Positions 1 through 8,171 of a DNA stretch of 21,250 nt are shown in pieces. The stretch is from HGM05232 sp964646495 (lineage in GTDB: Bacteria > Bacteroidota > Bacteroidia > Bacteroidales > Muribaculaceae). The notes beneath the pieces are model-generated. The model worked only from the letters and a program-made list of their open reading frames with translations. It was not told the DNA's origin and did not search any database. The translations under genes and the position numbers were made by a program. Position 1 is the first letter of the stretch. Each line of letters begins with the position of its first letter. The DNA lies in contig CAZYEO010000026.1 in the NCBI GenBank assembly GCA_964646495.1, forward strand, positions 1 through 21,250. Reading direction: 5' to 3'.

Positions 1-423
1 AATAAAACAAATCATATTATGACAGAAATAAGTAACGATTCAAGGACTGAGCCTCAACAAGAGCCTAAAAATTGTAATATTTTAGTAGCAGAGGACAATG
101 ACAGTAATTTTTTGCTTGTCAATGCCATACTGAAAAAATATGGTAACATCGTCCGTGCTATAAATGGTGGAGAAGCCGTAGCTATGGTGAAACAACAAAA
201 TTTTGACATCATACTTATGGATATACGCATGCCCATTATGGATGGATTAGAAGCCACAAAAGCAATTCGGGAGTTGGATACAAAGATTCCTATTGTTGCC
301 CTCACTGCAAATGCTTTCGACCGCGACCGTATCAAAGCTCTTGAAGCAGGATGCAATGATTTTCTTTCAAAACCGCTTAAAAGACAAGATCTTCAAGCAA
401 TACTAATTAAGTACACAAGCTAA
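1..423 (+). CDS. Receiver domain, probably the C-terminus of a hybrid histidine kinase cut by the window edge
   Basis: This is a CheY-like receiver that accepts a phosphoryl group from a histidine kinase. Counting from the ATG at 19, the acidic pair is E25/D26 (VAEDND), the phospho-acceptor is D68 (LMDIRMP), the switch residue is T96 and the conserved lysine is K118 (LSKP), so all key residues are present. Nothing follows the receiver: the protein ends about 16 residues after K118, with no DNA-binding domain. The reading frame is open back to base 1 (N-K-T-N-H-I before the ATG). A polar, acidic linker of about 18 residues comes before the domain, as in Bacteroidales hybrid kinases in which a receiver follows the ATPase domain. 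I therefore read it as the 3' end of such a kinase. A stand-alone 134-residue response regulator starting at 19 remains possible; no Shine-Dalgarno supports that ATG. A strong terminator follows. Confidence 0.75.
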   Translation, partial: NKTNHIMTEISNDSRTEPQQEPKNCNILVAEDNDSNFLLVNAILKKYGNIVRAINGGEAVAMVKQQNFDIILMDIRMPIMDGLEATKAIRELDTKIPIVALTANAFDRDRIKALEAGCNDFLSKPLKRQDLQAILIKYTS

Positions 424-453
424 AAAAATATACTTTATAGTGTAGTAAATTAT

Positions 454-489
454 TAAGAGTATGCACAAATTTGATTATGCATACTCTTA
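454..489 (+). terminator. Rho-independent terminator after the receiver gene
   Basis: A perfect 12-bp stem pairs TAAGAGTATGCA (454-465) with TGCATACTCTTA (478-489) around a 12-base loop. A T-rich run (tctttttag) follows immediately. It lies 31 bases after the stop codon at 421-423, so it ends transcription of the receiver gene and isolates the AraC-type gene downstream. Confidence 0.8.
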
Positions 490-574
490 TCTTTTTAGAC
501 TTCCATTACTATAAAAATGTACATATAAACATACAAATTTGTCGATTTATGATATAAAATCACACAAATTGTTC

Positions 575-582
575 TATCTTTG
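575..582 (+). promoter_or_regulatory. Bacteroidetes-type -7 promoter element for the AraC-family gene
   Basis: TATCTTTG matches the Bacteroides -7 consensus TAnnTTTG exactly and lies 21 bases before the ATG at 604, which implies a very short leader. No clear TTTG is found at the expected -33 spacing; the nearest (538-541) is 33 bases upstream, which is too far. The match is therefore only half of a promoter. Confidence 0.5.
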
Positions 583-603
583 TGAAAATATTTTTAACGA
601 GAG

Positions 604-1482
604 ATGTCTAAACCAGATTTAAAATTTTACAACACCAAAAAACTTCCACAATTTGACTTACCGGTGGATTTTATTGTATATGACAATATTACTGCTCCAC
701 TTTTAACTTTCTACGGTAAATTTCCTTGTAAAATAGATGCCTGCATATTTGCTTTTTGCGTCAAAGGAAGCGTCAAAGCAACCATTAATCTTTGGGAATA
801 TGAAGTACATGAAAATGATTTTGTAGTACTTATTCCGGGAAGCTTTATTCAGATACATGAAGTTCATCCTGATTCTCAAATAAGTTTCGCAGGATTTTCA
901 TCATCTTTTCTAAAAACAGTAAATTTTTGGAAAAGCATGACTTCATTATTGATGCCAATCTTTAAGAAGCCGGTAATATCTTTCAATCCATCAATAGCTA
1001 AGATATACGCAGATGCCTTTTCATTGCTAACACATGCAAGCCAAGTCAGAGATGATCTTTTGTCGCCACCGATTGTCAAGGGTGTGATGAATCTATTTGT
1101 GGCAAGCATTGCAGAAGCTTTGAAGAGCAATTTGGTGGAATGTGATAATACTCCATCTACCAGAGATCAAAATATTCTGTCAGAATTTCTTCAGCTCGCT
1201 TTTGAGAATTATAGAGAGGAGCACAAAATATCATTTTATGCGCATGAGATAAATCTCACATTATCACATTTCTGCAATGTTATAAACAGGGCTACCGGCA
1301 TGACACCGCAAGAGGTCATAATGCACTTGATAATTATGGATGCAAAAACTCAACTTAAAGGCACAGAGGCTACTGTGACAAAAATAGCCGATACATTAGG
1401 TTTTGCTACTGCTACTACATTTAATCGCTATTTCCGCACATACACAGGAATGACACCTCAAGAATATCGTTTTAGTAATTGA
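604..1482 (+). CDS. AraC-family transcriptional regulator
   Basis: A 292-residue DNA-binding regulator. The C-terminal third (about 190-292) is a double helix-turn-helix of AraC type: the first HTH lies around ISFYAHEINLTLSHFCNVIN and the second around VTKIADTLGFATATTFNRYF, ending in the family signature TGMTPQEYR. TGMTPQE also occurs once between the two HTHs. The N-terminal half is beta-rich with a cupin-like stretch (residues about 45-100, GSVKATINLWEYEVHENDFV), which in this family usually senses a small ligand. The ligand is not evident from sequence. The gene has its own promoter element and its own terminator, so it is probably monocistronic. Its nearest possible target is the murein-peptide operon starting at 1690, 207 bases downstream on the same strand; that link is inference from position only. 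Confidence 0.9.
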   Translation: MSKPDLKFYNTKKLPQFDLPVDFIVYDNITAPLLTFYGKFPCKIDACIFAFCVKGSVKATINLWEYEVHENDFVVLIPGSFIQIHEVHPDSQISFAGFSSSFLKTVNFWKSMTSLLMPIFKKPVISFNPSIAKIYADAFSLLTHASQVRDDLLSPPIVKGVMNLFVASIAEALKSNLVECDNTPSTRDQNILSEFLQLAFENYREEHKISFYAHEINLTLSHFCNVINRATGMTPQEVIMHLIIMDAKTQLKGTEATVTKIADTLGFATATTFNRYFRTYTGMTPQEYRFSN

Positions 1483-1509
1483 TATACGAATATTTTCCTC
1501 CATACTATA

Positions 1510-1544
1510 AAAATACGGATTGAAGCAATTTCAATTCGTATTTT
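1510..1544 (+). terminator. Rho-independent terminator after the AraC-family gene
   Basis: AAAATACGGATTGAA (1510-1524) pairs with TTCAATTCGTATTTT (1530-1544) over 15 positions with one G-U pair and a five-base loop. The 3' arm ends in TTTT and is followed by gcgttt. It lies 27 bases after the stop codon and separates the regulator from the operon at 1690. Confidence 0.75.
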
Positions 1545-1657
1545 GCGTTTAAATTCCACCCTCATTTATTATTATTCCAATTATACATATATTTCATAAT
1601 ATCAATATTATTTGAAGGAAATTCATAAGCAGATTACGATTTTTCCCATATTTATTT

Positions 1658-1665
1658 TATCTTTG
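1658..1665 (+). promoter_or_regulatory. Bacteroidetes-type -7 promoter element for the murein-peptide operon
   Basis: TATCTTTG is an exact TAnnTTTG match, 24 bases before the ATG at 1690. It is the same octamer, at a similar distance, as the element in front of the AraC-family gene. The -33 region is T-rich (gatttttccc) but has no exact TTTG at the usual spacing. Confidence 0.5.
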
Positions 1666-1689
1666 CTTCTATAATCCAAACAAATTGAA

Positions 1690-3093
1690 ATGACATCTCG
1701 TATCATTATTTCTGCTCTTACCTTAAGTTGTTTCCTTCCATTTATACAAGCCTCGGAATGGAAAGACACTGCAAAGCAAAGAATAAATCAAGGAGATTTT
1801 TCTCATGCTCGGGAGATACTTTTAAATCTTCCTGACAGTATTAAGCACACCCATTTTTTTGAAATTGATTCACTGAATGCTATGATGGCACGAATATCTC
1901 GTGACTTCAGCCTATCAAGGAAAGATGGAATAAATGCCATACATAAAAAAGCTCCTAATGCTACCGAGGAACAAATCAACGAATGGATTAAGAATAAATA
2001 TATAGAAACATTAAACATCGACGGTGAAGAACTTTGGTTTAGAAAAGCAGTGAGAAATCTGTATTTGCTCAATCCTGAATTGAAGTCATATAAAGAAGAA
2101 AACATCGATGATGTTATTGAAATGATTCAAACAAATCTAAAAGCCACTCCCGATGATAATGGAATTAGGAATTGGAATTTAGCAAAAATACGATGCACTT
2201 TTACAGTAAACGCAGACTCGGTGCCGGCAGGTGAAAAAATAAGAGTATGGCTACCTTTACCAGTTGAAACAGCGCGTCAGCGGAATGTGAAAATAACATC
2301 ATCATCATCACATGTGATTCAATCAAAATCATCTGTACACAACACTGCATACATGGAACAAATTGCGGTGAAAGGGAAACCCTCTATTTTCACTCTTGAA
2401 GTTCAATATGAAGTAGCAGCTCAATATTTTGATAAAAAGGATATACTTAAAAACTTAAAACCTTATGATACGAAATCTGAAAATTATATCAAATACACTA
2501 CATCTCAAGCTCCTCATATAATACTTTCCGACGATATGCGCACATTAGCTCTCAAAATTATAGGGAAAGAAAACAACCCTGTAAAGCAGGCTGCATTGAT
2601 CTACGATTGGATTTCAGACAATTATCCATGGGCAGGCGCACGCGATTATAGTACAATTCCTAATATTCCGGAATATGTAATTGAGAATAGACATGGAGAT
2701 TGTGGACAGGTATCTTTATTGTATATCACGCTCACTCGTTCGTTGGGCATTCCATCGCGCTGGGAAAGCGGGCTCATGATCCATCCGTGGGATTTAAATT
2801 ATCATGATTGGTGCGAAACTTATTTTGAAGGTACCGGATGGGTTCCAACCGACATCTCTTTCGGGAGGACAAAAAAACCATTAAAACGAAAGTATTTCCT
2901 CACTGGAACCGATCAATATAGATATGCATCCAATACCGGATTCTCAGGGGTTATGTCTCCTCCGAAACAATTTGTAAGAACGGAAACTGTAGATTGCCAA
3001 GCGGGAGAGGCTGAATGGAACGGTGGGAATATTGAAGCAAATGCATGGAAATCTGATTATGAATTACTGGAATTTTCAAAATTGAACAAATAA
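1690..3093 (+). CDS. Exported transglutaminase-like (papain-fold) protein
   Basis: A 467-residue protein with a Sec-type signal peptide (hydrophobic residues 4-20, likely cleavage near A21). A transglutaminase-core domain spans about 285-400, with the Cys-His-Asp triad visible: C338 in HGDCGQVSLLY, H372 in YHDWCETYF and D388 in GWVPTDISF. Bacterial members of this fold are usually cysteine peptidases rather than cross-linking enzymes. The N-terminal half (22-160) is helical and I assign it to no family; 165-245 looks like a beta-sandwich that often precedes the core domain. The next gene starts 17 bases downstream and encodes an NlpC/P60 peptidase, followed by a dipeptide epimerase, so a role in cutting peptidoglycan peptides is likely. 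The exact bond cut cannot be read from sequence. The start is supported by the signal peptide and the -7 element 24 bases upstream. Confidence 0.85.
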   Translation: MTSRIIISALTLSCFLPFIQASEWKDTAKQRINQGDFSHAREILLNLPDSIKHTHFFEIDSLNAMMARISRDFSLSRKDGINAIHKKAPNATEEQINEWIKNKYIETLNIDGEELWFRKAVRNLYLLNPELKSYKEENIDDVIEMIQTNLKATPDDNGIRNWNLAKIRCTFTVNADSVPAGEKIRVWLPLPVETARQRNVKITSSSSHVIQSKSSVHNTAYMEQIAVKGKPSIFTLEVQYEVAAQYFDKKDILKNLKPYDTKSENYIKYTTSQAPHIILSDDMRTLALKIIGKENNPVKQAALIYDWISDNYPWAGARDYSTIPNIPEYVIENRHGDCGQVSLLYITLTRSLGIPSRWESGLMIHPWDLNYHDWCETYFEGTGWVPTDISFGRTKKPLKRKYFLTGTDQYRYASNTGFSGVMSPPKQFVRTETVDCQAGEAEWNGGNIEANAWKSDYELLEFSKLNK

Positions 3094-3110
3094 TACAATT
3101 ATCATATAAT

Positions 3111-4271
3111 ATGAAAAATCTACTATCTCTCACGAAATCACTTACCTTAGTGTTTCTTATGCTATGTAGCCTCATGGTTACCGCGCAAGTAACTAAAACA
3201 ATCGATGAAATTAAAAATATTTATGCTCCCGATAATAATCTGGCAATATGGGAAATAAAAGCATATAACAAAAATGGTGTCTGGGAATTGACAGGGAAAA
3301 CCGATAAAGAAAAGGGTGTTGAAGCATTAGAAAATGAACTTAAAAAGAAAGGCATTAAATACACATCTAAAATACAAATTCTTCCGTATAACGTAAAGGA
3401 AGAATGGGCTCTCGTGGCTTTACCTCAAGAGTATATGCGCAGAGATCCGGCAAACAAATATGAACTTCTTACGCAACCCTTAATGGGAACACCCCTAAGA
3501 ATACTTGAAACTGATGGTGATTGGGTACGTGCTCAAACCCCCGACAATTATATCGCATGGATTAAAACCTATGCAATAAAATTTATGACCCCTGAACAAA
3601 TGGATCAATGGAGAGAAACAAAGAGATATATCGTGACTGCCCCATTCTCAAATCTATATGCCACATCAGCTCTTAATTCAGATGAGACCGTAACCAATCT
3701 TATTCTTGGAAACATATTGACCGGTAATGACGATAGAAAAGGCAATATAAAGCTATATACCCCTGACGGTAGATCAGGGTATATCCCTGCCACTGATGTA
3801 GCAATCCTCGATAATTGGGCTGCGCAATCATTCAATCCCCAACTAATTGTTTCGACTGCACATAAGATGATGGGCTCAACTTATCTTTGGGGTGGCAATA
3901 CCACTTATGGAGTAGATTGTTCTGGATTAACGAAAATGAGCTACTTTGCAAATGGTATTATCTTGCAACGCGATGCATATCAACAGGCTCAACACGGCAT
4001 TAAAATATCCCCTAAAGACTGGAAAACAGCTCAAATTGGCGATCTTATTTACTTTGGAAATTCAAATGGAAGAATAACTCACACCGCTATTTACATTGGT
4101 AACGGCAAATTCATTCATTCGTCAGGAAAAGTAAAAATAAATAATCTCGATCCGGCTGCCGGAGAATATACTAAAGATAGTTTCAAATCTCTGAATCGCA
4201 TAAACGGTGCAATTGATACAGATGGAATTATTTCTGTCAAGAATCATCCTTGGTATTACAACCACTTTTAA
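3111..4271 (+). CDS. Exported SH3/NlpC-P60 endopeptidase, YkfC-like (gamma-D-glutamyl-L-diamino acid endopeptidase)
   Basis: A 386-residue protein with a signal peptide (hydrophobic 10-24, likely cleavage after TAQ near residue 26). The middle (about 95-235) fits bacterial SH3 domains (GTPLRILETDGDWVRA, then a second copy ending SGYIPATDV). The C-terminal NlpC/P60 domain (about 243-350) has C270 (GVDCSGL), H324 (RITHTAIY) and H336 (KFIHSS). With a constant offset of 32, Y258, D269, S271 and D288 fall on the Y226, D237, S239 and D256 that I recall as binding the free L-Ala end in Bacillus cereus YkfC. This suggests cleavage of the gamma-D-Glu-diamino acid bond in peptides already freed from muramic acid, releasing L-Ala-D-Glu. 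It sits 17 bases after the transglutaminase-like gene and 10 bases before the epimerase that would use its product. The residue matches rest on memory of YkfC, not on an alignment. Confidence 0.88.
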   Translation: MKNLLSLTKSLTLVFLMLCSLMVTAQVTKTIDEIKNIYAPDNNLAIWEIKAYNKNGVWELTGKTDKEKGVEALENELKKKGIKYTSKIQILPYNVKEEWALVALPQEYMRRDPANKYELLTQPLMGTPLRILETDGDWVRAQTPDNYIAWIKTYAIKFMTPEQMDQWRETKRYIVTAPFSNLYATSALNSDETVTNLILGNILTGNDDRKGNIKLYTPDGRSGYIPATDVAILDNWAAQSFNPQLIVSTAHKMMGSTYLWGGNTTYGVDCSGLTKMSYFANGIILQRDAYQQAQHGIKISPKDWKTAQIGDLIYFGNSNGRITHTAIYIGNGKFIHSSGKVKINNLDPAAGEYTKDSFKSLNRINGAIDTDGIISVKNHPWYYNHF

Positions 4272-4281
4272 TCAAACAATT

Positions 4282-5406
4282 ATGAACCGACGTAAATTCA
4301 TTCAAAATTCTTTGCTGGGAATGATAGCTGTAGGGACTCCTATATCTATATCAGCAATTGATAAAGCTACTCGAAAAATATCTTCTAAAGGTATCAAATT
4401 ATCATATAAGCCCAATGATCTAAAATTACGACACGCGTTTAATCTTGCTAAATCAAGTCGTACTCACACTCCAGACGTTCTGGTACAATTGGAATATGAC
4501 GGTATTATCGGATATGGAGAAGCCTCTATGCCACCCTATTTAGGAGAATCTACCGAAAGCGTATGTAAATTCTTATCTCAACTTGATCTTAGCCAGTTTA
4601 ACGATCCTTTCCGTATCGAAGATATACTTGAATATGTTGATTCCACTGCTGAGAATAATCGAGCCGCTAAAGCATCGGTCGATATTGCACTGCATGATCT
4701 TTTAGGGAAAATAATGAAGCAACCTTGGTACAAAATATGGGGTTTTGATCCAACAAAGGCTCCCGATACATCCTATACAATAGGCATTGATACTGCTGAG
4801 ATAGTGAGACAAAAAGTAGCTGAATCCGAACCTTATAACGTTTTAAAAGTGAAGATGGGGTTGCAAAACGATAAAGAACTTGTGGAGGTAATTCGTAGCT
4901 GCACAAATAGACCAATATGTGTAGATGTGAATCAGGGGTGGAACAACAAAGAACACGCTCTTGAAATGATACATTGGCTCAATGAGCGCAACTGTCTGTT
5001 TGTAGAACAACCTATGCCAAAAGAAATGATTGATGAAACTGCATGGTTACGCGAACGTAGTCCACTCCCCATTATAGCCGACGAGTTTATGCAACGTCTA
5101 CCGGATGTTATGCGTGCACATGGAGCATACGATGGAATAAATATTAAATTAATGAAAAGCACCGGCATGAGAGAAGCTCATACCATGGCTTCAATTGCAA
5201 GATCTTTGGGGATGAAAGTGATGATTGGATGCATGACAGAAACATCATGTGCCATAAGTGCAGCATCGCAACTTGCTCCTGTATGCGATTGGGCAGATTT
5301 AGATGGAAATTTACTTATTTCAAATGATTCATTCGATGGCATGAAAATCGTAAAAGGGAAAGTCACTATCCCAGATCGTCCCGGAATAGGAGCAATCCCG
5401 GTATAG
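4282..5406 (+). CDS. Dipeptide epimerase of the enolase superfamily (L-Ala-D/L-Glu type), with an export-type N-terminus
   Basis: A 374-residue enolase-superfamily enzyme expected to convert L-Ala-D-Glu into L-Ala-L-Glu. Visible features: the acid/base pair K189/K191 (LKVKMG) and K292 (KLMKSTG), metal ligands D215 (VDVNQGW), E242 (VEQPMP) and D267 (ADE), and the DxD motif D339/D341 (DLDG), which in dipeptide epimerases holds the substrate's amino group. The N-terminus reads NRRKFIQNSLLG followed by a hydrophobic stretch to about residue 25, which resembles a twin-arginine or Sec signal. That is unusual, because the well-known YcjG and YkfB enzymes are cytoplasmic. The start at 4282 is chosen because it yields this signal and sits 10 bases after the previous stop; an in-frame ATG at 4207 would overlap the NlpC/P60 gene by 65 bases. 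It is the last gene of the operon. Confidence 0.9.
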   Translation: MNRRKFIQNSLLGMIAVGTPISISAIDKATRKISSKGIKLSYKPNDLKLRHAFNLAKSSRTHTPDVLVQLEYDGIIGYGEASMPPYLGESTESVCKFLSQLDLSQFNDPFRIEDILEYVDSTAENNRAAKASVDIALHDLLGKIMKQPWYKIWGFDPTKAPDTSYTIGIDTAEIVRQKVAESEPYNVLKVKMGLQNDKELVEVIRSCTNRPICVDVNQGWNNKEHALEMIHWLNERNCLFVEQPMPKEMIDETAWLRERSPLPIIADEFMQRLPDVMRAHGAYDGINIKLMKSTGMREAHTMASIARSLGMKVMIGCMTETSCAISAASQLAPVCDWADLDGNLLISNDSFDGMKIVKGKVTIPDRPGIGAIPV

Positions 5407-5435
5407 CGATTATTTGCATATCCTTAATAAAATAG

Positions 5436-5475
5436 AATAGCGGTGATGTACTTAAATTGTAACATCACCGCTATT
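5436..5475. terminator. Bidirectional terminator between the epimerase and phosphorylase genes
   Basis: A perfect 14-bp stem, AATAGCGGTGATGT (5436-5449) with ACATCACCGCTATT (5462-5475), and a 12-base loop. The right flank is aattttattg and the left flank, read on the minus strand, is ctattttatt, so both strands have a T-rich tail. It lies between convergent genes, 29 bases after one stop and 20 bases from the other. Confidence 0.88.
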
Positions 5476-5495
5476 AATTTTATTGTATTATCGGA

Positions 5496-8051
5496 TTAAA
5501 TCCAACGCACGTATGCAAAATCTTGGCGATGTGGAAGATCAGCATTATTTGGATACATTCTGAATGCATAACGGAATACGCCAGCATCCTTTATAGTTCC
5601 TTTCAATTCATAGGTTACAACATCACCCTCGGTCTTTACAATTTCCATTGGGAATGCACCTTTGAATTTCATCTCAGCATTATCGTTGGTGTATATAACC
5701 ATTTCTACACCTAACTTATCGCCAAGTCCGGCAGCATCAAGAACGACTTTAGCTTCGTATGACTCACCATTTACAGCAGTAGTAGAGTTAAAATCAGGAA
5801 GAATAACATCAAGCACTTTCACTGAATCCCATTTAGAAGCAACTTCTTGTTTCCATGCAGCAATTTCTTTTGCCTTAGCAAAATTATTTGCTTTAAGTTC
5901 CTTAGAACGTTTGGCTTCTTTCAAATAGAAACGACTGATATAATCATCAATCATTCGTTTCATTGTGAAATTTGGAGCTATATGGCCGATTGAATTTTTA
6001 ATGTACTGAATCCACTCAGGAGAGTAACCCTTTGAATTTTTAGCAAAATACAATGGTACTATCTCATTTTCGAGCATTGAATATATTGTAGCAGCATCGA
6101 GTTGATCTTGTTGAGCTTGATTGGTGAATGTACGTTTTTCAGTAAGAGCCCAACCGGCATCCTTACGATATCCTTCATACCACCACCCATCTAATACCGA
6201 GAAATTAAGTACACCATTCATTTCAGCCTTTTCGCCGGATGTCCCAGATGCCTCAAGAGGACGTGTAGGGGTATTCAACCAAATATCAACACCGGTAACA
6301 AGACGTTTTGCAACAATCATATCATAGTTTTCCAAGAATATAATTTTGCCTAAAAATTCCGGCATATGAGATATCTCGATAATTCTCTTGATTAACCCTT
6401 GTCCTGCACCATCGGCAGGATGAGCTTTTCCTGAGAATATGAATTGTACAGGGAATTTTTCATTATTTACAATCTTTGAAAGACGTTCCAAATCGGTAAA
6501 TAATAGGTGCGCACGTTTATATGTTGCAAATCGACGAGCAAAACCAATAAGAAGAGCATTAGGATTAATGCGTTCCATTATTGAAATTATACGAGAAGGA
6601 TCTCCTTGATTTTTCAACCAATTTTCTGTAAAATCTTTTCTTACAAAATTGATGAATTTATTTTTTAATTCTTGGCGTAGATTCCAAATATCTTCATCCT
6701 TAGCTTTGAAAATAGGACTCCATACTTTCTCGTCGGACTGATTGTTTATATAATCTTTTCCGAAAATTTTAGCATAGAATTCTTTCCATTCAGAAGCAGT
6801 CCATGTAGGCATGTGAACTCCATTAGTAACATATGATACATGAGATTCATCTGCACTATAACCTTTCCATACTCCCTCAAACATTTGTTGAGACACTTTT
6901 CCATGGAGCCAGCTCACGCCATTAGCTTCTTGGCAAGTGTTGAGTGCAAATACACTCATTGAGAATCGTTCGGCACTATCAGGATTTTCGCGTCCCATAT
7001 TCATGAGGTCATTCCATGAAATACCTAATTTAGCTGGAAATTCTCCCATGTATTTGCCAAATAGTCCTTCATCGAAATAATCGTGTCCTGCAGGTACAGG
7101 GGTATGAACTGTATATAACGACGATGAACGCACAACTTCAAGTGCTTCATTGAAATCAAGCCCATCATGATGCACATAATCTACAAGTCGTTGAAGATTC
7201 AAAAGAGCAGCGTGGCCTTCATTACAATGATAAAGTTGAGAATTAATACCTAACTTCTTAAGCATCAATACGCCACCAATACCTAACAAATATTCTTGTT
7301 TAATACGGTTTTCCCAGTCTCCACCATATAATTGGTGAGTAATAGGACGATCAAGATCAGAGTTTAAATCTACATCGGTATCCAAAAGATATAGCTTCAT
7401 TCTACCGACATTCACCCTCCAGATACGTGCATATATTATGCGTCCAGGATATGGAACTTCAAGAATCAATTGATTTCCTTTTTCATCCAATACCTGATCG
7501 ATAGGCAGTTGATTAAAGTTTTGTGGCTCATAATTGGCTATTTGTTGCCCATCGATTGAAAGTGTCTGTGTAAAATATCCATAACGATATAAAAATCCGA
7601 CAGCAGTCATATCCACACAAGAATCTGATGCCTCTTTTATATAATCACCGGCAAGAACACCAAGACCTCCGGAATATATTTTAAGGGCATTACAAAGCCC
7701 ATATTCCATGCTGAAATATGATACTGAAGGTACATCCTTACGCATAGGTACTTTCATATATTCTTTAAAATCAGCATATACATTGTCAATACGCTCCATC
7801 AAGTTGGAGTCGTTAAGAATTTCTTGATAGCGCTCAAATCCAAGTTTTTGCAACAACACAACAGGATTTTCACCCGATGCACGCCATAAGTCTGGGTTTA
7901 GCTCACGAAACAAAGTTTTCGCTTCACTATTCCATACCCACCACAAGTTTTTAGAAATCTCTTCAAGATTCTTCAGCTTTGCAGGCAACTCCGATTTTAC
8001 AGTAATGTCTCTCCATACCGGAGCATTTGTTTTACTAGCTTGTAGTTTCAT
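5496..8051 (-). CDS. glgP: Alpha-glucan (glycogen) phosphorylase, long GT35 form
   Basis: An 851-residue cytoplasmic enzyme that releases glucose 1-phosphate from alpha-1,4-glucan. It opens with the extra N-terminal domain of long-form bacterial phosphorylases (residues 1-100, ISKNLWWVWNSEA). The catalytic part has SMEYGL and SGGLGVLAGDY, the nucleotide-sugar region HCNEGHAALL, and the pyridoxal-phosphate site ASGTSGEKAEMNG, whose lysine is K608. The last 130 or so residues form a beta-rich tail (from about 720, VLDVILPDF) typical of this subfamily. Length fits the long-form type, not the roughly 800-residue E. coli GlgP type. It follows the glycogen synthase gene on the same strand with a 120-base gap that holds a dyad and an isolated TAAATTTG (8145-8152, minus strand). 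It may be co-transcribed with the synthase or have its own promoter. Confidence 0.96.
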   Translation of the reverse strand: MKLQASKTNAPVWRDITVKSELPAKLKNLEEISKNLWWVWNSEAKTLFRELNPDLWRASGENPVVLLQKLGFERYQEILNDSNLMERIDNVYADFKEYMKVPMRKDVPSVSYFSMEYGLCNALKIYSGGLGVLAGDYIKEASDSCVDMTAVGFLYRYGYFTQTLSIDGQQIANYEPQNFNQLPIDQVLDEKGNQLILEVPYPGRIIYARIWRVNVGRMKLYLLDTDVDLNSDLDRPITHQLYGGDWENRIKQEYLLGIGGVLMLKKLGINSQLYHCNEGHAALLNLQRLVDYVHHDGLDFNEALEVVRSSSLYTVHTPVPAGHDYFDEGLFGKYMGEFPAKLGISWNDLMNMGRENPDSAERFSMSVFALNTCQEANGVSWLHGKVSQQMFEGVWKGYSADESHVSYVTNGVHMPTWTASEWKEFYAKIFGKDYINNQSDEKVWSPIFKAKDEDIWNLRQELKNKFINFVRKDFTENWLKNQGDPSRIISIMERINPNALLIGFARRFATYKRAHLLFTDLERLSKIVNNEKFPVQFIFSGKAHPADGAGQGLIKRIIEISHMPEFLGKIIFLENYDMIVAKRLVTGVDIWLNTPTRPLEASGTSGEKAEMNGVLNFSVLDGWWYEGYRKDAGWALTEKRTFTNQAQQDQLDAATIYSMLENEIVPLYFAKNSKGYSPEWIQYIKNSIGHIAPNFTMKRMIDDYISRFYLKEAKRSKELKANNFAKAKEIAAWKQEVASKWDSVKVLDVILPDFNSTTAVNGESYEAKVVLDAAGLGDKLGVEMVIYTNDNAEMKFKGAFPMEIVKTEGDVVTYELKGTIKDAGVFRYAFRMYPNNADLPHRQDFAYVRWI

Positions 8052-8079
8052 ACAGTTAATATAGGTTCTAAATAATTTA

Positions 8080-8123
8080 CATTCTAAAATACATACATGT
8101 TATTATATAAGTAATTTAGAATG
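8080..8123. repeat. Inverted repeat in the leader of the phosphorylase gene
   Basis: CATTCTAAA (8080-8088) and TTTAGAATG (8115-8123) are exact reverse complements with 26 bases between them. An 8-base direct repeat, ATAGGTTC, flanks the dyad at 8061-8068 and 8125-8132. The structure lies between the glycogen synthase stop and the phosphorylase start. No T-run follows, so it is not an obvious terminator. It could be an operator or a leader RNA structure; in AT-rich DNA, chance is also possible. Confidence 0.35.
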
Positions 8124-8171
8124 AATAGGTTCAAAAAATACGAACAAATTTATATATCAAATAAGTGATTT

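Noticed and set aside
4207..4281. Upstream ATG extending the dipeptide epimerase by 25 residues
   Set aside because: It overlaps the NlpC/P60 gene by 65 bases and hides a signal-like N-terminus that begins at the ATG at 4282.
454..5475. The terminators at 454-489 and 5436-5475 both have 12-base loops
   Set aside because: The stems and loops share no sequence; equal loop size is most simply coincidence.
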